From the NCBI GenBank assembly GCA_964017045.1, contig OZ024797.1, positions 11,625,062 through 11,689,061 on the forward strand: 64,000 bases of DNA. The letters are read 5' to 3'. The number at the start of each line of letters is the position of its first letter. Within the stretch, counting starts at the first letter, position 1. Of this stretch, positions 12,045-23,011 are shown one piece after another. This stretch comes from Omphiscola glabra. Lineage: Eukaryota; Mollusca; Gastropoda; Lymnaeidae. The notes beneath the pieces were generated by a model. The model did no database searches. It saw nothing but the letters and a program-made list of their open reading frames with translations, and was not told the origin of the DNA. The position numbers and the translations under genes are program-made.

Positions 12045-15000
12045 GTCAGTCACCATGGCAACGTAATGTAATTTTTCTTCAACCCACTTTTGTGTTTTTA
12101 AAACGCTACAAAGAAAACTCCATGTTGGTTTGGGTAGCTCTATTCAATTATAGAAGATGGAAATTAGTTTTATAGTTTTAGTTCTTTGAAAATGTGACGC
12201 TTTAAAAAAATATTTTTTATATATAATTTCTTAACGCCGACCAGTGGCTTAACTAATTTTAACATTTTCAATCTAAGATTCATAATACTAAATGTCATTT
12301 TGTGAGAACCTCGCGTCTGTCCATTAATATTTCATCTTAGCATAATACCGAAAAATTCCTTCTATGATTTAACGTTTCTATACGTGAACAATGGTTCTAA
12401 CATATTTTGGCAATTCGACCCTCAGTTTATTAACGATATATTATAGAAGTACTAGCCACGTATTTGTTGTTTCAACTGCTTTATTAACATAAACATACTC
12501 CCATAAGAAGCATCCTGTTAGGATGCTATGCTATATTATTTATGAATCCCTATAGGCCTTCAACTCATTAGTGCATTAATTGTCCTAGAATGAATACATT
12601 GTCGCTCTGGCGCTGGTCGACTTTAGTGTTGGCTTAATATTCGCTGAGATGCTCCTTCAGTATTACATCAAGGATTCTCAGACTCCTCATGAGGTAAGTC
12701 AGACTTCTTTGACTTCAACCTTCATGTCGTACCTATAGCACTGCACGATATGTCGTACCTATAGTACTGGACATTATGTCGTACATAGCACTGCACGGTA
12801 TGTCGTACCTAGCACTGGACAGTATGTCGTACCTAGCACTGGAAATTATGTCGTACCTAGCACTGGATGGTATGTCGTACCTAGCACTGGACGGTTTGTC
12901 GTACCTATAGCACTGGACATTATGTCGCACTTAGCACTGGACTGTTGTTCTGGTCGTGGTATTTTGCACATATTCTTATACCGGGATTGACTGTCTATAT
13001 TACAGTGCCACTAATAATTGTCTATATTACAGTGCCACTAATGATTGTCTATATTACAGTGCCACTACTGATTGTCTATAATACAATGCCACTAGCACAT
13101 GTCTCTATACAGTGTCACTAATACATGTCTATGTTACAGTGCCACTCATTAATGTCTATATTACAGTGCCACTAATTCATGTCTATAGTACAGTGCCACT
13201 AACACATGCATACATTATAAAGTGCCACTAATTCATGTCTATATTACAGTGCCACTAATACATGTATACATTATAAAGTGCCACTAATAACTGTCCATAT
13301 TACAGTGCCGGTTGTACCTTGCCGTCCTGTACTCCAGCTTCATCTACAGCCTCATCATCATGTTATCTGTCGCCATCGACCGTTACCTGTACATCGCTCG
13401 GCCATTCTTCTACGTCAAACACGTGACCGGCACAAAAGCGCGACTCGTCTTGATCGCAGAAGGCGTCGTGGCCTTCACCTGTGGATGTTCTGCTTCCTAC
13501 CAGGATGGAGTAGAGGTAAGACAACAACAGCGGGGGTGCTTAGTTACCATGACAACCAGAGAGAGAGAGGGGAGTTCACGGAGGTTTCTAATACAATTAG
13601 TGAGAACAAAATATAAGATATTTTCTGTATTGAGACGTCAATTGATAATGTTGACAAAGATTTTATCAAATGGCTTATTGTGATTTATTTTTAATCAATT
13701 TTTTTTAATCAAACAAATTTATAATTTTTTAATTTTTTTACAAAGATGCATTTCTTTTCTAAGAAAAACATGTTTAGATATGTAACCTGGTCAACTGTAG
13801 TGTTGGGTATACACTACTCGTTAAGTATTACATCAAAGATTCTAAAACTCCTAACGAGGTATTCAACCTGGTGATTTCACCTACTCCCTCAGAGACCTAA
13901 AATAGTCCACTAAGCCTGTACAGCTAAGAATCTCCATGCGTCAAATGAACCTAGTTTGTTTGTTTGTGTGTTTGTTTATTTAGAGTAGCCAATTTTCATA
14001 GAATGTTTCGTTTATTTCAATGTTGATTTTTTAAAATCCTGATTTACATTCAATTGTTTTATGTGACAATCTGTGAAATTTATTTTAAAACTTTAGTCAT
14101 GTTAAAATGGTATTGATTTTTTTAACCTGAGCGCGCTGTTGAGCCACATAGCCATACAATTCAACAATTCTTTCTTTACATGTGTTGTTTCGTTTATATT
14201 TCAGGGCTGCAATCCGTTTTTCATTTTCAATAACAAAATGATGCGATACCTTCTGCCGGAGATTTTCTTTGCCGTCGGTATAGTCATCGGCATAACCTAC
14301 GGCCGTATTGCTAGCATGGCCAAGTTGTACAGGGACAAGAAGATCAAGAGGCTTCTGGTAATCAACCAGGTCCTTGCTAAAAATAAATCTTCACCGAAAA
14401 CAAGTGAGACTAAGAAAAAAGGCGCCCCGAAACACGCTAAAGCACGTGATAGTGAAAACAGCGCAACAGAGCCAAGTATATCCGGTGACAGTTGCAGGGA
14501 AACAGTTAAACAAGAAAATGTGGGTCGCGGATTGGGGGATCAACGGAATGTTTCTGTCATTAGAGATGAAGTTATGGACAGAGATTCATTAAAGGCAGAA
14601 CCGATGTGCTCTGGTCAAGGTTTGAAAAGAAATCGAGTGCTGCGTGATGATGACGTACTTGGATTGATCAACATTTTAAATATAGAAGAATCTGGGAGTA
14701 AGGAGTCAATCAAACAAACAGAGATGACACAATCTGATGATGAGAAGCCACTGGCAGGCTATGTTGTTCCAAAGGGAACCCACGCCCACCGAGAAATCGT
14801 GGATAGCGGAGCAGAGTTACGTTGCAGAAGTTACGAGTATTGTGACCATCGGTCATCGCGATCTGACAAAGTGACAGTATCCCTTGACCTCTTGTCAATA
14901 TTACCAGACAAAAGGAAGGAATATATTAATCATCATGATCACTCAGGCCTGGCAAAACAAAGAAACATGGAATCTATTGACCATCAGCCAGTGGTAACAG

Positions 15001-15380
15001 ACGAAAAGGCAGAATGTATTGATAAATGCCCAGTGCCCTCAGGACAGTACACACACACTAAATCTGCCCCTTTAGACCCAGAATCGCTACCCTCCGACCA
15101 ATTAACCTCGTTTGAGCCCAGGCCCAATCCATGGAGCCTGTCCTCGCTCCGATGGATGAAGCAAATGGTGGTGGTGTTCGGTCTGTTTGTCTTAAGCTGG
15201 ATGCCCATAATGATCTACGTTCACATGACCTTTGTGGTCACGCTCGACTATCGGCTCGCGTACGTCCTGTCTAGTTTCAGCATTGCTAGTTCTGGGGTGA
15301 ATTTCTTCGTCTACTCGTATTTTAACAAAAATTTCAGAGTCGTCCTCAAAAGGTGGCTGAGATGTTACTGCAAAGATTAG
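11790..15380 (+). CDS. Class A (rhodopsin-like) GPCR, gene B, four exons, 581 aa
   Basis: A seven-transmembrane receptor presumed to sit in the plasma membrane and signal through G proteins; the ligand is unknown. Four exons (listed separately) join in phase 0 at canonical GT-AG sites to give 581 residues. Landmarks are two N-glycosylation sites (N7, N29), TM1 with N68 (1.50), D96 (2.50), C121 (3.25), D145-R-Y (DRY), C192 in extracellular loop 2, W522 and P524 in TM6, and N556-FFVY in TM7. Intracellular loop 3 is about 280 residues and hydrophilic. Oddities: position 4.50, normally Trp, is Gly173; the usual Cys before Trp6.48 is Ser; Pro of NPxxY is Phe. Intron 1 (12045-12588) shows nothing; introns 2 and 3 hold repeats and a relic exon. 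Gene C is the closest relative in the window. A possible AATAAA signal is at 15917-15922. The start is the ATG that gives a short glycosylated N-terminus before TM1. Confidence 0.88.
12589..12693 (+). CDS. GPCR gene B exon 2 (TM2)
   Basis: Residues 86-120. The acceptor is TGTCCTAG and the donor GAG|GTAAGT. It begins NEYIVALALVDF, the standard TM2 signature with Asp2.50. It is 105 bp, the same length as exon 2 of gene C. Confidence 0.88.
12725..12945. repeat. 24-bp minisatellite in intron 2 of gene B
   Basis: About nine copies built on TATGTCGTACCTAGCACTGG, some with an extra TA (CCTATAG). It starts about 30 bp after the exon 2 donor. Confidence 0.92.
12990..13305 (+). repeat. 27-bp minisatellite of acceptor-like units, intron 2 of gene B
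   Basis: About eleven copies of a unit centred on TCTATATTACAGTGCCACTA. The last copy runs directly into the true acceptor of exon 3 (TCCATATTACAG, AG at 13304-13305). Each unit therefore looks like the 3' splice site plus the first bases of exon 3. Confidence 0.9.
13306..13515 (+). CDS. GPCR gene B exon 3 (TM3, DRY, TM4)
   Basis: Residues 121-190. It starts with Cys3.25 and carries AIDRYLYIARPF (DRY at 145-147). TM4 lacks Trp4.50, which is Gly173 when aligned to gene C. The donor is GAG|GTAAGA. It is 210 bp, the same as gene C exon 3. Confidence 0.9.
13785..13859 (+). pseudogene. Relic duplicate of gene B exon 2 inside intron 3
   Basis: The stretch follows exon 2 (from CTGGTCGACT to the donor) with substitutions and a net loss of about 10 bp: TGGTCAACTGTAGTGTTGGG, then AAGTATTACATCAAAGATTC, then AACGAG|GTATTC. 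The phase is broken and the 5' part, including the acceptor, is not recognisable. It is a decayed exon copy, now inside intron 3 (13516-14204). Confidence 0.8.
14205..15380 (+). CDS. GPCR gene B exon 4 (TM5, long ICL3, TM6, TM7, tail)
   Basis: Residues 191-581, stop TAG at 15378-15380. The acceptor is TATATTTCAG. It begins GCNPFF, giving the loop 2 cysteine that pairs with Cys3.25, followed by TM5, a loop of about 280 Lys/Glu/Ser-rich residues, the RWMKQMVVVFGLF approach into TM6, TM7, and a tail ending CYCKD. The end of this exon aligns with the gene A fragment and with gene C exon 4. Confidence 0.9.
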   Translation, partial: GCNPFFIFNNKMMRYLLPEIFFAVGIVIGITYGRIASMAKLYRDKKIKRLLVINQVLAKNKSSPKTSETKKKGAPKHAKARDSENSATEPSISGDSCRETVKQENVGRGLGDQRNVSVIRDEVMDRDSLKAEPMCSGQGLKRNRVLRDDDVLGLINILNIEESGSKESIKQTEMTQSDDEKPLAGYVVPKGTHAHREIVDSGAELRCRSYEYCDHRSSRSDKVTVSLDLLSILPDKRKEYINHHDHSGLAKQRNMESIDHQPVVTDEKAECIDKCPVPSGQYTHTKSAPLDPESLPSDQLTSFEPRPNPWSLSSLRWMKQMVVVFGLFVLSWMPIMIYVHMTFVVTLDYRLAYVLSSFSIASSGVNFFVYSYFNKNFRVVLKRWLRCYCKD

Positions 15381-16446
15381 TATCATGTCGTGTGTAGTTA
15401 GTATTTTCACTGCATGGGTGTTGAAATGTACCAATACAGTGTCTCCATGGTGTTCCTTGAGAGAATTCGGGAGATTCGATTTTCCACGACAGAGGCTTTG
15501 GCGAAGCTGATAGGTGGGAGGGATGTTGCAACAGAAATGCTTTAAAATTGGACGTGCTCTTCAATTTTCAGCCTTTAAGCATTTCACAACGACCTATAAG
15601 GATTGAAACTGATGAATTTTAAAATAAGCGGCAGGTCACACGATCAAATTAGCTTCAAATTCGAGTACATTTTCTGTATGAGCGAACTTTTTTGTGCTTG
15701 GTTTCAATTTTTGGACAAAAATGGGAATTTGATCAAATAGTTATTTGAAAGTTGTGACAAGGCTTCATACAAACCTCGCATCAAATGCAGACACTATGGC
15801 GCTATGCTGCTAGCTTTGAGTCGGGGGACCACTTATCTAGGTTAACACATTATTCTAGCTTCAGTGCTGCAAATATAACATATTTGCTTTCCCGCTTGAA
15901 TATTGAAAAACATTTGAATAAACCTTTCCAGCTTCATGACCCAATTGTTATGAATTTCCTTCATTTCAATTCAATCTAACAATTCCTTGATGACCCATTT
16001 CGCTGTGAGAAATTACCTGAAGTTATATTATCTTCTTATATGTATTAAAATTATTATTATTATTATGTTTGTTGGGAGGGGTTGGGGCGATAATTCTACT
16101 AATTTGATTGTTCAACATAGCCACTTGACTCGTTTGACCCACCATTTAGAAATTGTTAAAATTTAAATTCGAAGTAGTCTTATCTTGAATAGGCATTGGA
16201 TTTGTTCCATGTAAAATGCCACAATCACTGATCATCTTGAAGCTGCTTAACCATTAATGTCAAGGTCTTTTTTTTTAGCTAATCTAATAAATTGAATGGA
16301 TTTTGTCATAAAATCTATTTTTCTCTGTTTTCATGCTATTTGATTATATAATTAAAAAAGAAAGTCTGCGCAAAAAAATATTTTCAAAAATTTAAAAAAA
16401 AAACATATTTAAGTTTCATTAACATTTATTTCAAATCCATCGGCTT
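15381..16446. other. 3' flank of gene B, intergenic
   Basis: Probably the 3' UTR of gene B up to a possible AATAAA at 15917-15922; beyond it is AT-rich DNA with no gene seen. Confidence 0.45.
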
Positions 16447-16605
16447 CATAGAATGTCTTACTACCCGTCATAGAATATCTTACTACCCGTCATAGAATAT
16501 CTAACTACCCGTCATAGAATGTCTTACTACCCGTCATAGAATATCTTACTACCCGTCATAGAATGTCTTACTACCCGTCATAGAATGTCTTACTACCCGT
16601 CTGCA
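16447..16605. repeat. 22-bp minisatellite, first array (about 7 copies)
   Basis: The unit reads CATAGAATGTCTTACTACCC plus GT, period 22. The same unit makes the larger array at 18021-19370. Confidence 0.95.
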
Positions 16606-17626
16606 TAGATTTTCTTTGCCTAATATATTTTTCTATATATATATAAATTTGTTTCAGCAATACGAGTACAAAATGACTTATCATATTTTATAATTTAATG
16701 TTCTTAAGTTACATTTGTGGGGGAAGCTAGAGTTGACTTGTCGATCGCCAACGCTGGTCAAAACAGCACGTTACTAAACATTGTTTTTTATCTTTTTAAT
16801 CGGGAACATCACATGTGTCATGGGGGAATGAACGTGGAATTATAGGCCCGGTGTGGGTGTGGAGTATATCCATGATAATTAAAGTGCAGGTGATTGCAGC
16901 AGTGCTCCACCAAAAGGTCTGACATGTCGTCATTTGAAAATTTTATCGCACACTGACATCCTTCAAGATTATTGCTTTTTTCTTTCTTTGGAAGAGTCAT
17001 TAAAAATAATGCACTATATTGGCAAACATAATGATGATGTGAAGGTGTTCCTTTTTTGCGTGGCCCGGGGGTTGGGGGGGGGGGGGTCTCTTAGGGCAGG
17101 TGTTGGCGAGATGGAAAAAATCTTTTAATCAAATTTGGTTTCTCAAAAAAGGTTTTAGTTATTTTATGGTGGGACATACGATTCTCCCTACCATCCGACC
17201 CCCCTCCAAACCACACGACCCTTCTCCATACCATCCGACCCCTCTTTCGGTCGTAATGAAGAAATTATATAGGTTTGTTTATCCTATATTCTAGTTTGTC
17301 CATCTTCTTCAACACAAATTGAATGTGCAGTTGCCGTGGAAACGCATTCGCGTCCTTATTGCCTTGCACTCACCGCCATGAAAAATATTTACTTTGCACT
17401 TGATGTGAGAGCTCGTCTCACTAATCCAAATCGCGTTATAATACAATCGTGTATGACGAAGTTTACGAAAGAACATAACATTGAGCAGGGGCGGATTCAA
17501 GAGAGCTGCATTCGTGGTGCCCCCTTTACACCAATCCACATTTCGTAGTTCCTCTGTAATTTTCTTCTAGGCACGCCACTGGAAGTAGAAGATTACAGTT
17601 CTGCACCGATATTTAAAGGGTGGTGA
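16606..17626. other. Intergenic DNA, no gene seen
   Basis: Lies between the small 22-bp array and the hAT MITE. It contains an AT-rich stretch and a G run near 17075. Short open stretches here have no recognisable protein features. Confidence 0.4.
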
Positions 17627-17810
17627 CAGTGGCGTAGCGAGCTTAACTCGCGCCCGGGGCACAATACCTTTTTAGCGCCCCCCAATACCTTTTTAGCCCC
17701 CCCCCATTCGAAAACCATACAATATTATAGTAAAATATACCACTTGGCGCCCCTTTGTGAGTAGCGCCCGGGGCATGATGCCCCCCTTGCCCCCCCTCAC
17801 TACGCCACTG
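17627..17810. mobile_element. hAT-type MITE, 184 bp, intact target duplication
   Basis: The termini are inverted repeats (CAGTGGCGTAG at the left, CTACGCCACTG at the right). The flanking 8-bp GGTGGTGA occurs at both 17619-17626 and 17811-17818, a perfect target-site duplication of hAT length. The interior contains an inner pair of GCGCCCGGGGC motifs and no coding capacity. Decayed relatives are at 27507-27683 and 51224-51349. Confidence 0.93.
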
Positions 17811-18020
17811 GGTGGTGAGGTCCGACATATTTTTTCCATGATCACTGTCACGTGTCCACGTTGTATCAGTTTAATCATTTGTGAGAAAAAGTATCTCTGA
17901 GCCATATTTTTATATGGCTTTCTATAATACGATCATACGTGAAATGTATGACAAGTAGTAGACAATGTTTTAGAAACGTGGGCTTCCTAGGACTTATACT
18001 AAAGCGGGGACGAGACTTAT
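17811..18020. other. Spacer between hAT MITE and the 22-bp array
   Basis: Unique DNA, nothing recognised. Confidence 0.4.
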
Positions 18021-19370
18021 ATAGAATGTCTTACTACCCGTCATAGAATGTCTCACTACCCGTCATAGACTGTCTTACTATCCGTCATAGAATGTCTCAC
18101 TGCCCGTCATAGAATGTCTCACTACCCGTCATAGAATGTCTTACTACCCGTCATAAAATGTTTTACTACCCGTCATAGAGTGCCTTACTACCCGTCATAG
18201 AATGTCTCACTACCCGTCATAGAATGTCTCACTACCCGTCATAGAATGTCTCGCTACCCATCATAGAATGTCTCACTACCCGTCATAGACTGTCTTACTA
18301 TCCGTCATAGAATGTCTCAGTGCCCGTCATAGAATGTCTCACTACCCGTCATAGAATGTCTTACTAGCCGTCATAAAATGTTTTACTACCCGTCATAGAT
18401 TGCCTTACTACTCGTCATAGAATATCTCACTACCCGTCATAGAATGTCTCACTACCCGTCATAGAATGTCTCACTACCCGTCATAGAATGTCTCGCTACC
18501 CATCATAGAATGTCTCACTACCCGTCATAGAATGTCTTACTACCCGTCAGAGAATGTCTCACTACCCGTCATAGAGTGTCTTACTACCAGTCATAGAGTG
18601 TCTTACTACCCGTCATAGAATGTCTCACTACCCGTCACAGAATGTCTCACTACCCGTCATAGAATGTCTCACTACACGTCATAGAATGTCTCACTACCCG
18701 TCATAGAATGTCTCGCTACCCGTCATAGAATGTCTCACTACCCGTCATAGAATGTCTCACTACCCGTCATAGAATGTCTCACTACCCGTCATAGAATGTC
18801 TTACTACCCGTCAGAGAATGTCTCACTACCCGTCATAGAGTGTCTTACTACCCGTCATAGAGTGTCTTACTACCCGTCATAGAATGTCTCACTACCCGTC
18901 ACAGAATGTCTCACTACCCATCACAGAATTTCTCACTACCCGTCATAGAATGTCACGCTACCCGTCATAGAATGTCTCACTACCCGTCATAGAATGTCTT
19001 ACTACCCGTCAGAGAATGTCTCACTACCCGTCATAGAATGTCTCACTACCCGTCATAGAATGTCTCACTACCCGTCATAGAATGTCTTACTACCCGTCAG
19101 AGAATGTCTCACTACCCGTCATAGAGTGTCTTACTACCCGTCATAGAGTGTCTTACTACCCGTCATAGAATGTCTCACTACCCGTCACAGAATGTCTCAC
19201 TACCCGTCACAGAATTTCTCACTACCCGTCATAGAATGTCACGCTACCCGTCATAGAATGTCTCACTACCCGCCATAGAATGTCTCACTACCCGTCATAG
19301 AATGTCTTACTACCCGTCATAAAATGTTTTACTACCCGTCATAGAGTGTCTTACTACCCATCATAGAATG
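18021..19370. repeat. 22-bp minisatellite, second array (about 61 copies)
   Basis: Same unit as at 16447-16605. Rare variants recur at set distances (for example, the TAGACTGTC/TATCCG pair 220 bp apart and CAGAATTTC 286 bp apart, both multiples of 22), showing block duplications inside the array. Confidence 0.97.
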
Positions 19371-19586
19371 TTTTGTCCAACCAAGAAGCAAGTTATAAAA
19401 CAATGAGTGACAGAGAGAGGCAGACAGAAAAATCAAGCTTGCATCATTTGTACCACAACTATTTCCCTAAATTAGTCAAAGTCAGGAATCACAAAATCGG
19501 AGGTCCGACCTTTATGTCTTGGATGGAGATTACCAAAAAAAAAGTATCTTTTGTATGTTACTTACAACTTTAGGAAAAGGTATAAC

Positions 19587-20407
19587 TAGAGACTGGCCGA
19601 AGATGATTTTCTGGTTTCGGCCGAAACCAAAAGCAAACCGAAAGTTGTATATGACTTTTGGTCGACACCAAAACCGAAAGGTATATAACCGAGCACAAGA
19701 ATTAAAAAACTGTGTCGTGACACCAATGGTGGAATAAAATAATCAAAATTATGAACAATACTTTAATTACGATAAGAAATCCTTAATCCTGAAATAATCA
19801 TTACGAACCTACACTTGCAGTGAGAGTCATTAAATGGCAGTTCGTTCAGCGTTAATTGGTTAGCGATTGAAGTGAAACAGACGAAAGTTGCAGTTAAGAA
19901 ACAAAATTTTATCAGCATTATTTACCTTTGCCCATGACAACATTTATGAGCATGATAATGATAACTCAAAACGAATGTCAGGAAGGAATGAATTGAGTGA
20001 GCCTGGGGTTCTGATTTTTTAAATTAAAAATTTAAACAATCATAATAGAAATAGCACCATTACCAGTTTTGTTTCCTACAAAACTATCTACCCTTCCCTG
20101 AGCCTAATTGTATTTTTATTTTTGAAAATATTGGAAAAAATTATGCACCTGTGAGCAGTGTTCGCAGAGTATTAGTCATATACATGCTATGAAAACAAGA
20201 CTTCGAGCACTAATCAATATCGGCCAGCCGACAAACAGAGTGACAGTGTGTCTTCTAGTCGACGACCGAAAGCCTTAATCAATTTCGACCGAAACTGAAA
20301 ACTAATCGAAAGTTAACTTTTTCTTTTTCGATCGAAACCGAAACCACGCGTGTAATGATATGGCAACTTTCGGCGTCGCAACCTAAACCGAAATTCGGCC
20401 GGGTCTT
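19587..20407. mobile_element. hAT-like non-autonomous element, 821 bp (copy 1)
   Basis: The ends are imperfect inverted repeats: TAGAGACTGGCCGAA at the left, TTCGGCCGGGTCTT at the right. The flanks GGTATAAC (19579-19586) and GGTGTAAC (20408-20415) form a target duplication matching at 7 of 8 bases. Both subterminal regions are packed with TTTCGGCCGAAACC-type palindromic motifs. No transposase frame is present. A second, rearranged copy lies in intron 2 of GPCR gene C. Confidence 0.85.
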
Positions 20408-21347
20408 GGTGTAACACTTAACTTCTATTCCAAAATCTTAAAACAGTTTCGTCGTTACCTATTAATGATTTTTTTTGGGGGGGGGGGGGGGATACGTTGC
20501 GGAAAAGGATGTGTGTGTGGAAAGGAGCGATTCCCATCATGCTTTGCTTTTATCTCAAACTCTTTGTTTGAAGATTTTTTATTTTTTTTAAATTTTAGTT
20601 AATGATGGATTCGGGAAACAAGTTTTACCTTTCAGTAGGGTAAGAAATTTGATATCAATTGTTACGTACCGTTTTATGGTTTGTGGAAATATAATCTGTT
20701 TTAAGAGTTAACTCGTTTGTAATACGTTAAATTTTTTTTAAAAAGGATGAAATACAGTATACAAATAAAAACGATACCAAAGCTGGTGATACTTACAATA
20801 TTCAATTTAATTATATTGAATGTATATGAAGCATGCTAAATCAAATGAACAGAAATGTTAAATAAAACATGTCAACTTACAACAAAGCTATAAAAAAGTA
20901 GCACAAACTTTGTAAGTATATTATGTCTCGTCAATTTCTAGGAAAATTGGCAAAACGAATTCCTGTTAGGAACGCCGTCGGCTTATATGTACAGGGAGTA
21001 TGTTAGAACCATCCAGAAAATAAATTTTAATTTGCATCACCTGATAGCATTCCTCAGAACAGATAAAACGTACTCGAAAGTTAACAACCTCTTCCCAAAC
21101 AAGGGAAGGATGGGTACAAAGATAGGCGCTAGGCATTAAATCGGTGACGTCATTATCAAAACCCCTAAAAAGTGGTGGGGGATAGATGGTGGTGGCAACA
21201 ACGCTACGTTGAAGTAAAATTAGGCCAACACACGTGCCGTAACACCCCAAAAAATTAACTACGCGCGATCGTATTAAGTGAAACTGCCAGGATTTGTTGC
21301 TTATCTTCATATTCAGTTGTCCGCCCATGTTTTTCATTCCATGTACA

Positions 21348-21350
<3 letters not shown>
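20408..21350. other. Intergenic DNA, no gene seen
   Basis: AT-rich stretch with a G run near 20477; nothing coding was recognised. Confidence 0.4.
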
Positions 21351-21382
<32 letters not shown>

Positions 21383-21870
21383 GTCCCGTAGTCCTTCGGT
21401 CTTCTGCCCTACGCATAGCATCGCCTAGTTGTAATCCCGTCCATTATTTGATATTATCTTCCCATCTTTTTCTTTGTCTTCCTCTTCTTCTCCCCCCTCT
21501 AGTAGTGCCCTGCAAGATCTCTTTGACGAGCCCTTGTTTTCTGGTCACGTGGCCATACCACTCAAGTTTGCGCTTTTTAACAGACGTCAGAAGGCCATCA
21601 GATTGCCCAATTGCCTGACGTATCCTTTCTTTTATTTGCTCATTGGTGATGTGGTCTCTATAGCAGATGCCAAGAATGCCTCTGTAACATCTCATCTCCA
21701 TCGCCTTTATTTTCCTTTCAAGTTCTGCTGTTAATGTCCAGGACTCACAGGCATATAAGAAAATGGAGAGGGTTAATGAGCGCATTAAACACATACAATT
21801 AACGTTAATGTGAAAGCGGGAAAAAAATCCAGCGCTCGGTTCATTTGTGATGGCAGCGTATCCTATCATG
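21351..21870 (-). mobile_element. 5'-truncated non-LTR retrotransposon 3' end, minus strand
   Basis: Read on the minus strand, this encodes the C-terminal region of a non-LTR reverse transcriptase: FLYACESWTLTAELERKIKA, MEMRCYRGILGI, EQIKERIRQ, WYGHVTRKQG and the arginine-rich GRRRGRQRKRWEDN block. It ends in a (TGA)n tail, seen on the plus strand as CAT repeats at 21351-21380. The coding frame is open for 141 residues but is only the end of the protein. Same family as 632-976. Confidence 0.88.
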
Positions 21871-22659
21871 TCTGTCCTTTATCCGACTCACACGTTGGCG
21901 TACTTTAAAAGAGGACCACACACACAATCTATCCACGAGTACATAATGACACACTCACAAACACTGCATTAGTGGCCACGGACGTGGTTCTTTTGTGTAG
22001 CCTTACGGGTTAGTGGTGGTGCCAGGGCTAAAACACATTCGACAAACACCGAAGCTAATATGTGGAGTACAGGTGACTACGACTCAAACGCTACTTGTAG
22101 GACTGGCTTAGAACCGAGATAGTAAATGTTATGATAACGATTTAAATATAAATATACAAGTCTGACTGATTTCAAAGGAAATAGTGATAGCCGATGTTCC
22201 ACCGGAGGTTTTAGTTGCTGTACAGGAGATAGGGTAAGTATAACAAGGATGTTATCACATTGTGTTTGATACTACAGACAAAATGCTGGTGGAGGCACCA
22301 GTAGGGTTAAAACATAATAGGAGACAACAGTACATCTGATAGCTGGATAACGTATTTCTAAAAGCTAATTGCCGTTAAAAGCCTTTTGGATAAATATTAA
22401 CACAAGGAACGCAATAAGAATCACTAACAATTATTCGTTGCAACTGAAAATAATATTTAGGACTTTTGTTGAGGCAACTACTATTTTTAAACAAATTCAT
22501 TTGATGTTCATTTAAAAAAAATGATAATCTATTTAAATAAACACGTTTGGGGGTATGCTTCATCTCACAATACAATCTTTCCTTAATACATTGTAAACTT
22601 TGAAGTGTTGTCTGCCGCTAGTTTCCTCTTTCACGGTGTCAGTTTTGGCCAGATAAGCT

Positions 22660-22855
22660 TCATCAACATCATCACGTCCCCTAGTCCTTGGACCACTGGG
22701 GCCCCACAGATGACATGAAAACTATCCTTCTCTATTTCTCTCGGTCTTCTGCACTACGCATAGCATCGACTAGTTTTAGCTCCGTCCACTCTTTGATGTT
22801 ATCTTCCCATCTTTTTCTCTGTCGTTAACTTCCCTCCTCTCGTTGTGCCCTGCAA
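22660..22855 (-). mobile_element. Decayed fragment of the same non-LTR 3' end
   Basis: The minus strand matches the tail region of the copy at 21351-21870 (CTCGGTCTTCTGCACTACGC, CATCTTTTTCTCTGTC and others) with more substitutions and small deletions. No frame remains. Confidence 0.7.
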
Positions 22856-23011
22856 TCTTTAAATCAAAATGCCTCATTCACGATGTCAGTTTGACCAGAT
22901 AAGCTTGCAATCGTTAAATTAAAAAATTAAAATGCCACTTTCCTGGTATAAGTTTGGCCAGATAAGACTGCAGTCGTTCGTTTAAAAGGAAATAGAACAG
23001 AACGCTTATAG

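Noticed and set aside
12733..12930. Minus-strand SSARYDI repeat peptide
   Set aside because: It is the complement of the 24-bp intronic minisatellite of GPCR gene B.
17486..17581. Short element starting CAGGGGCGGATTC and ending CACGCCACTG
   Set aside because: The ends resemble hAT MITE termini but do not pair well, and no target duplication is visible.
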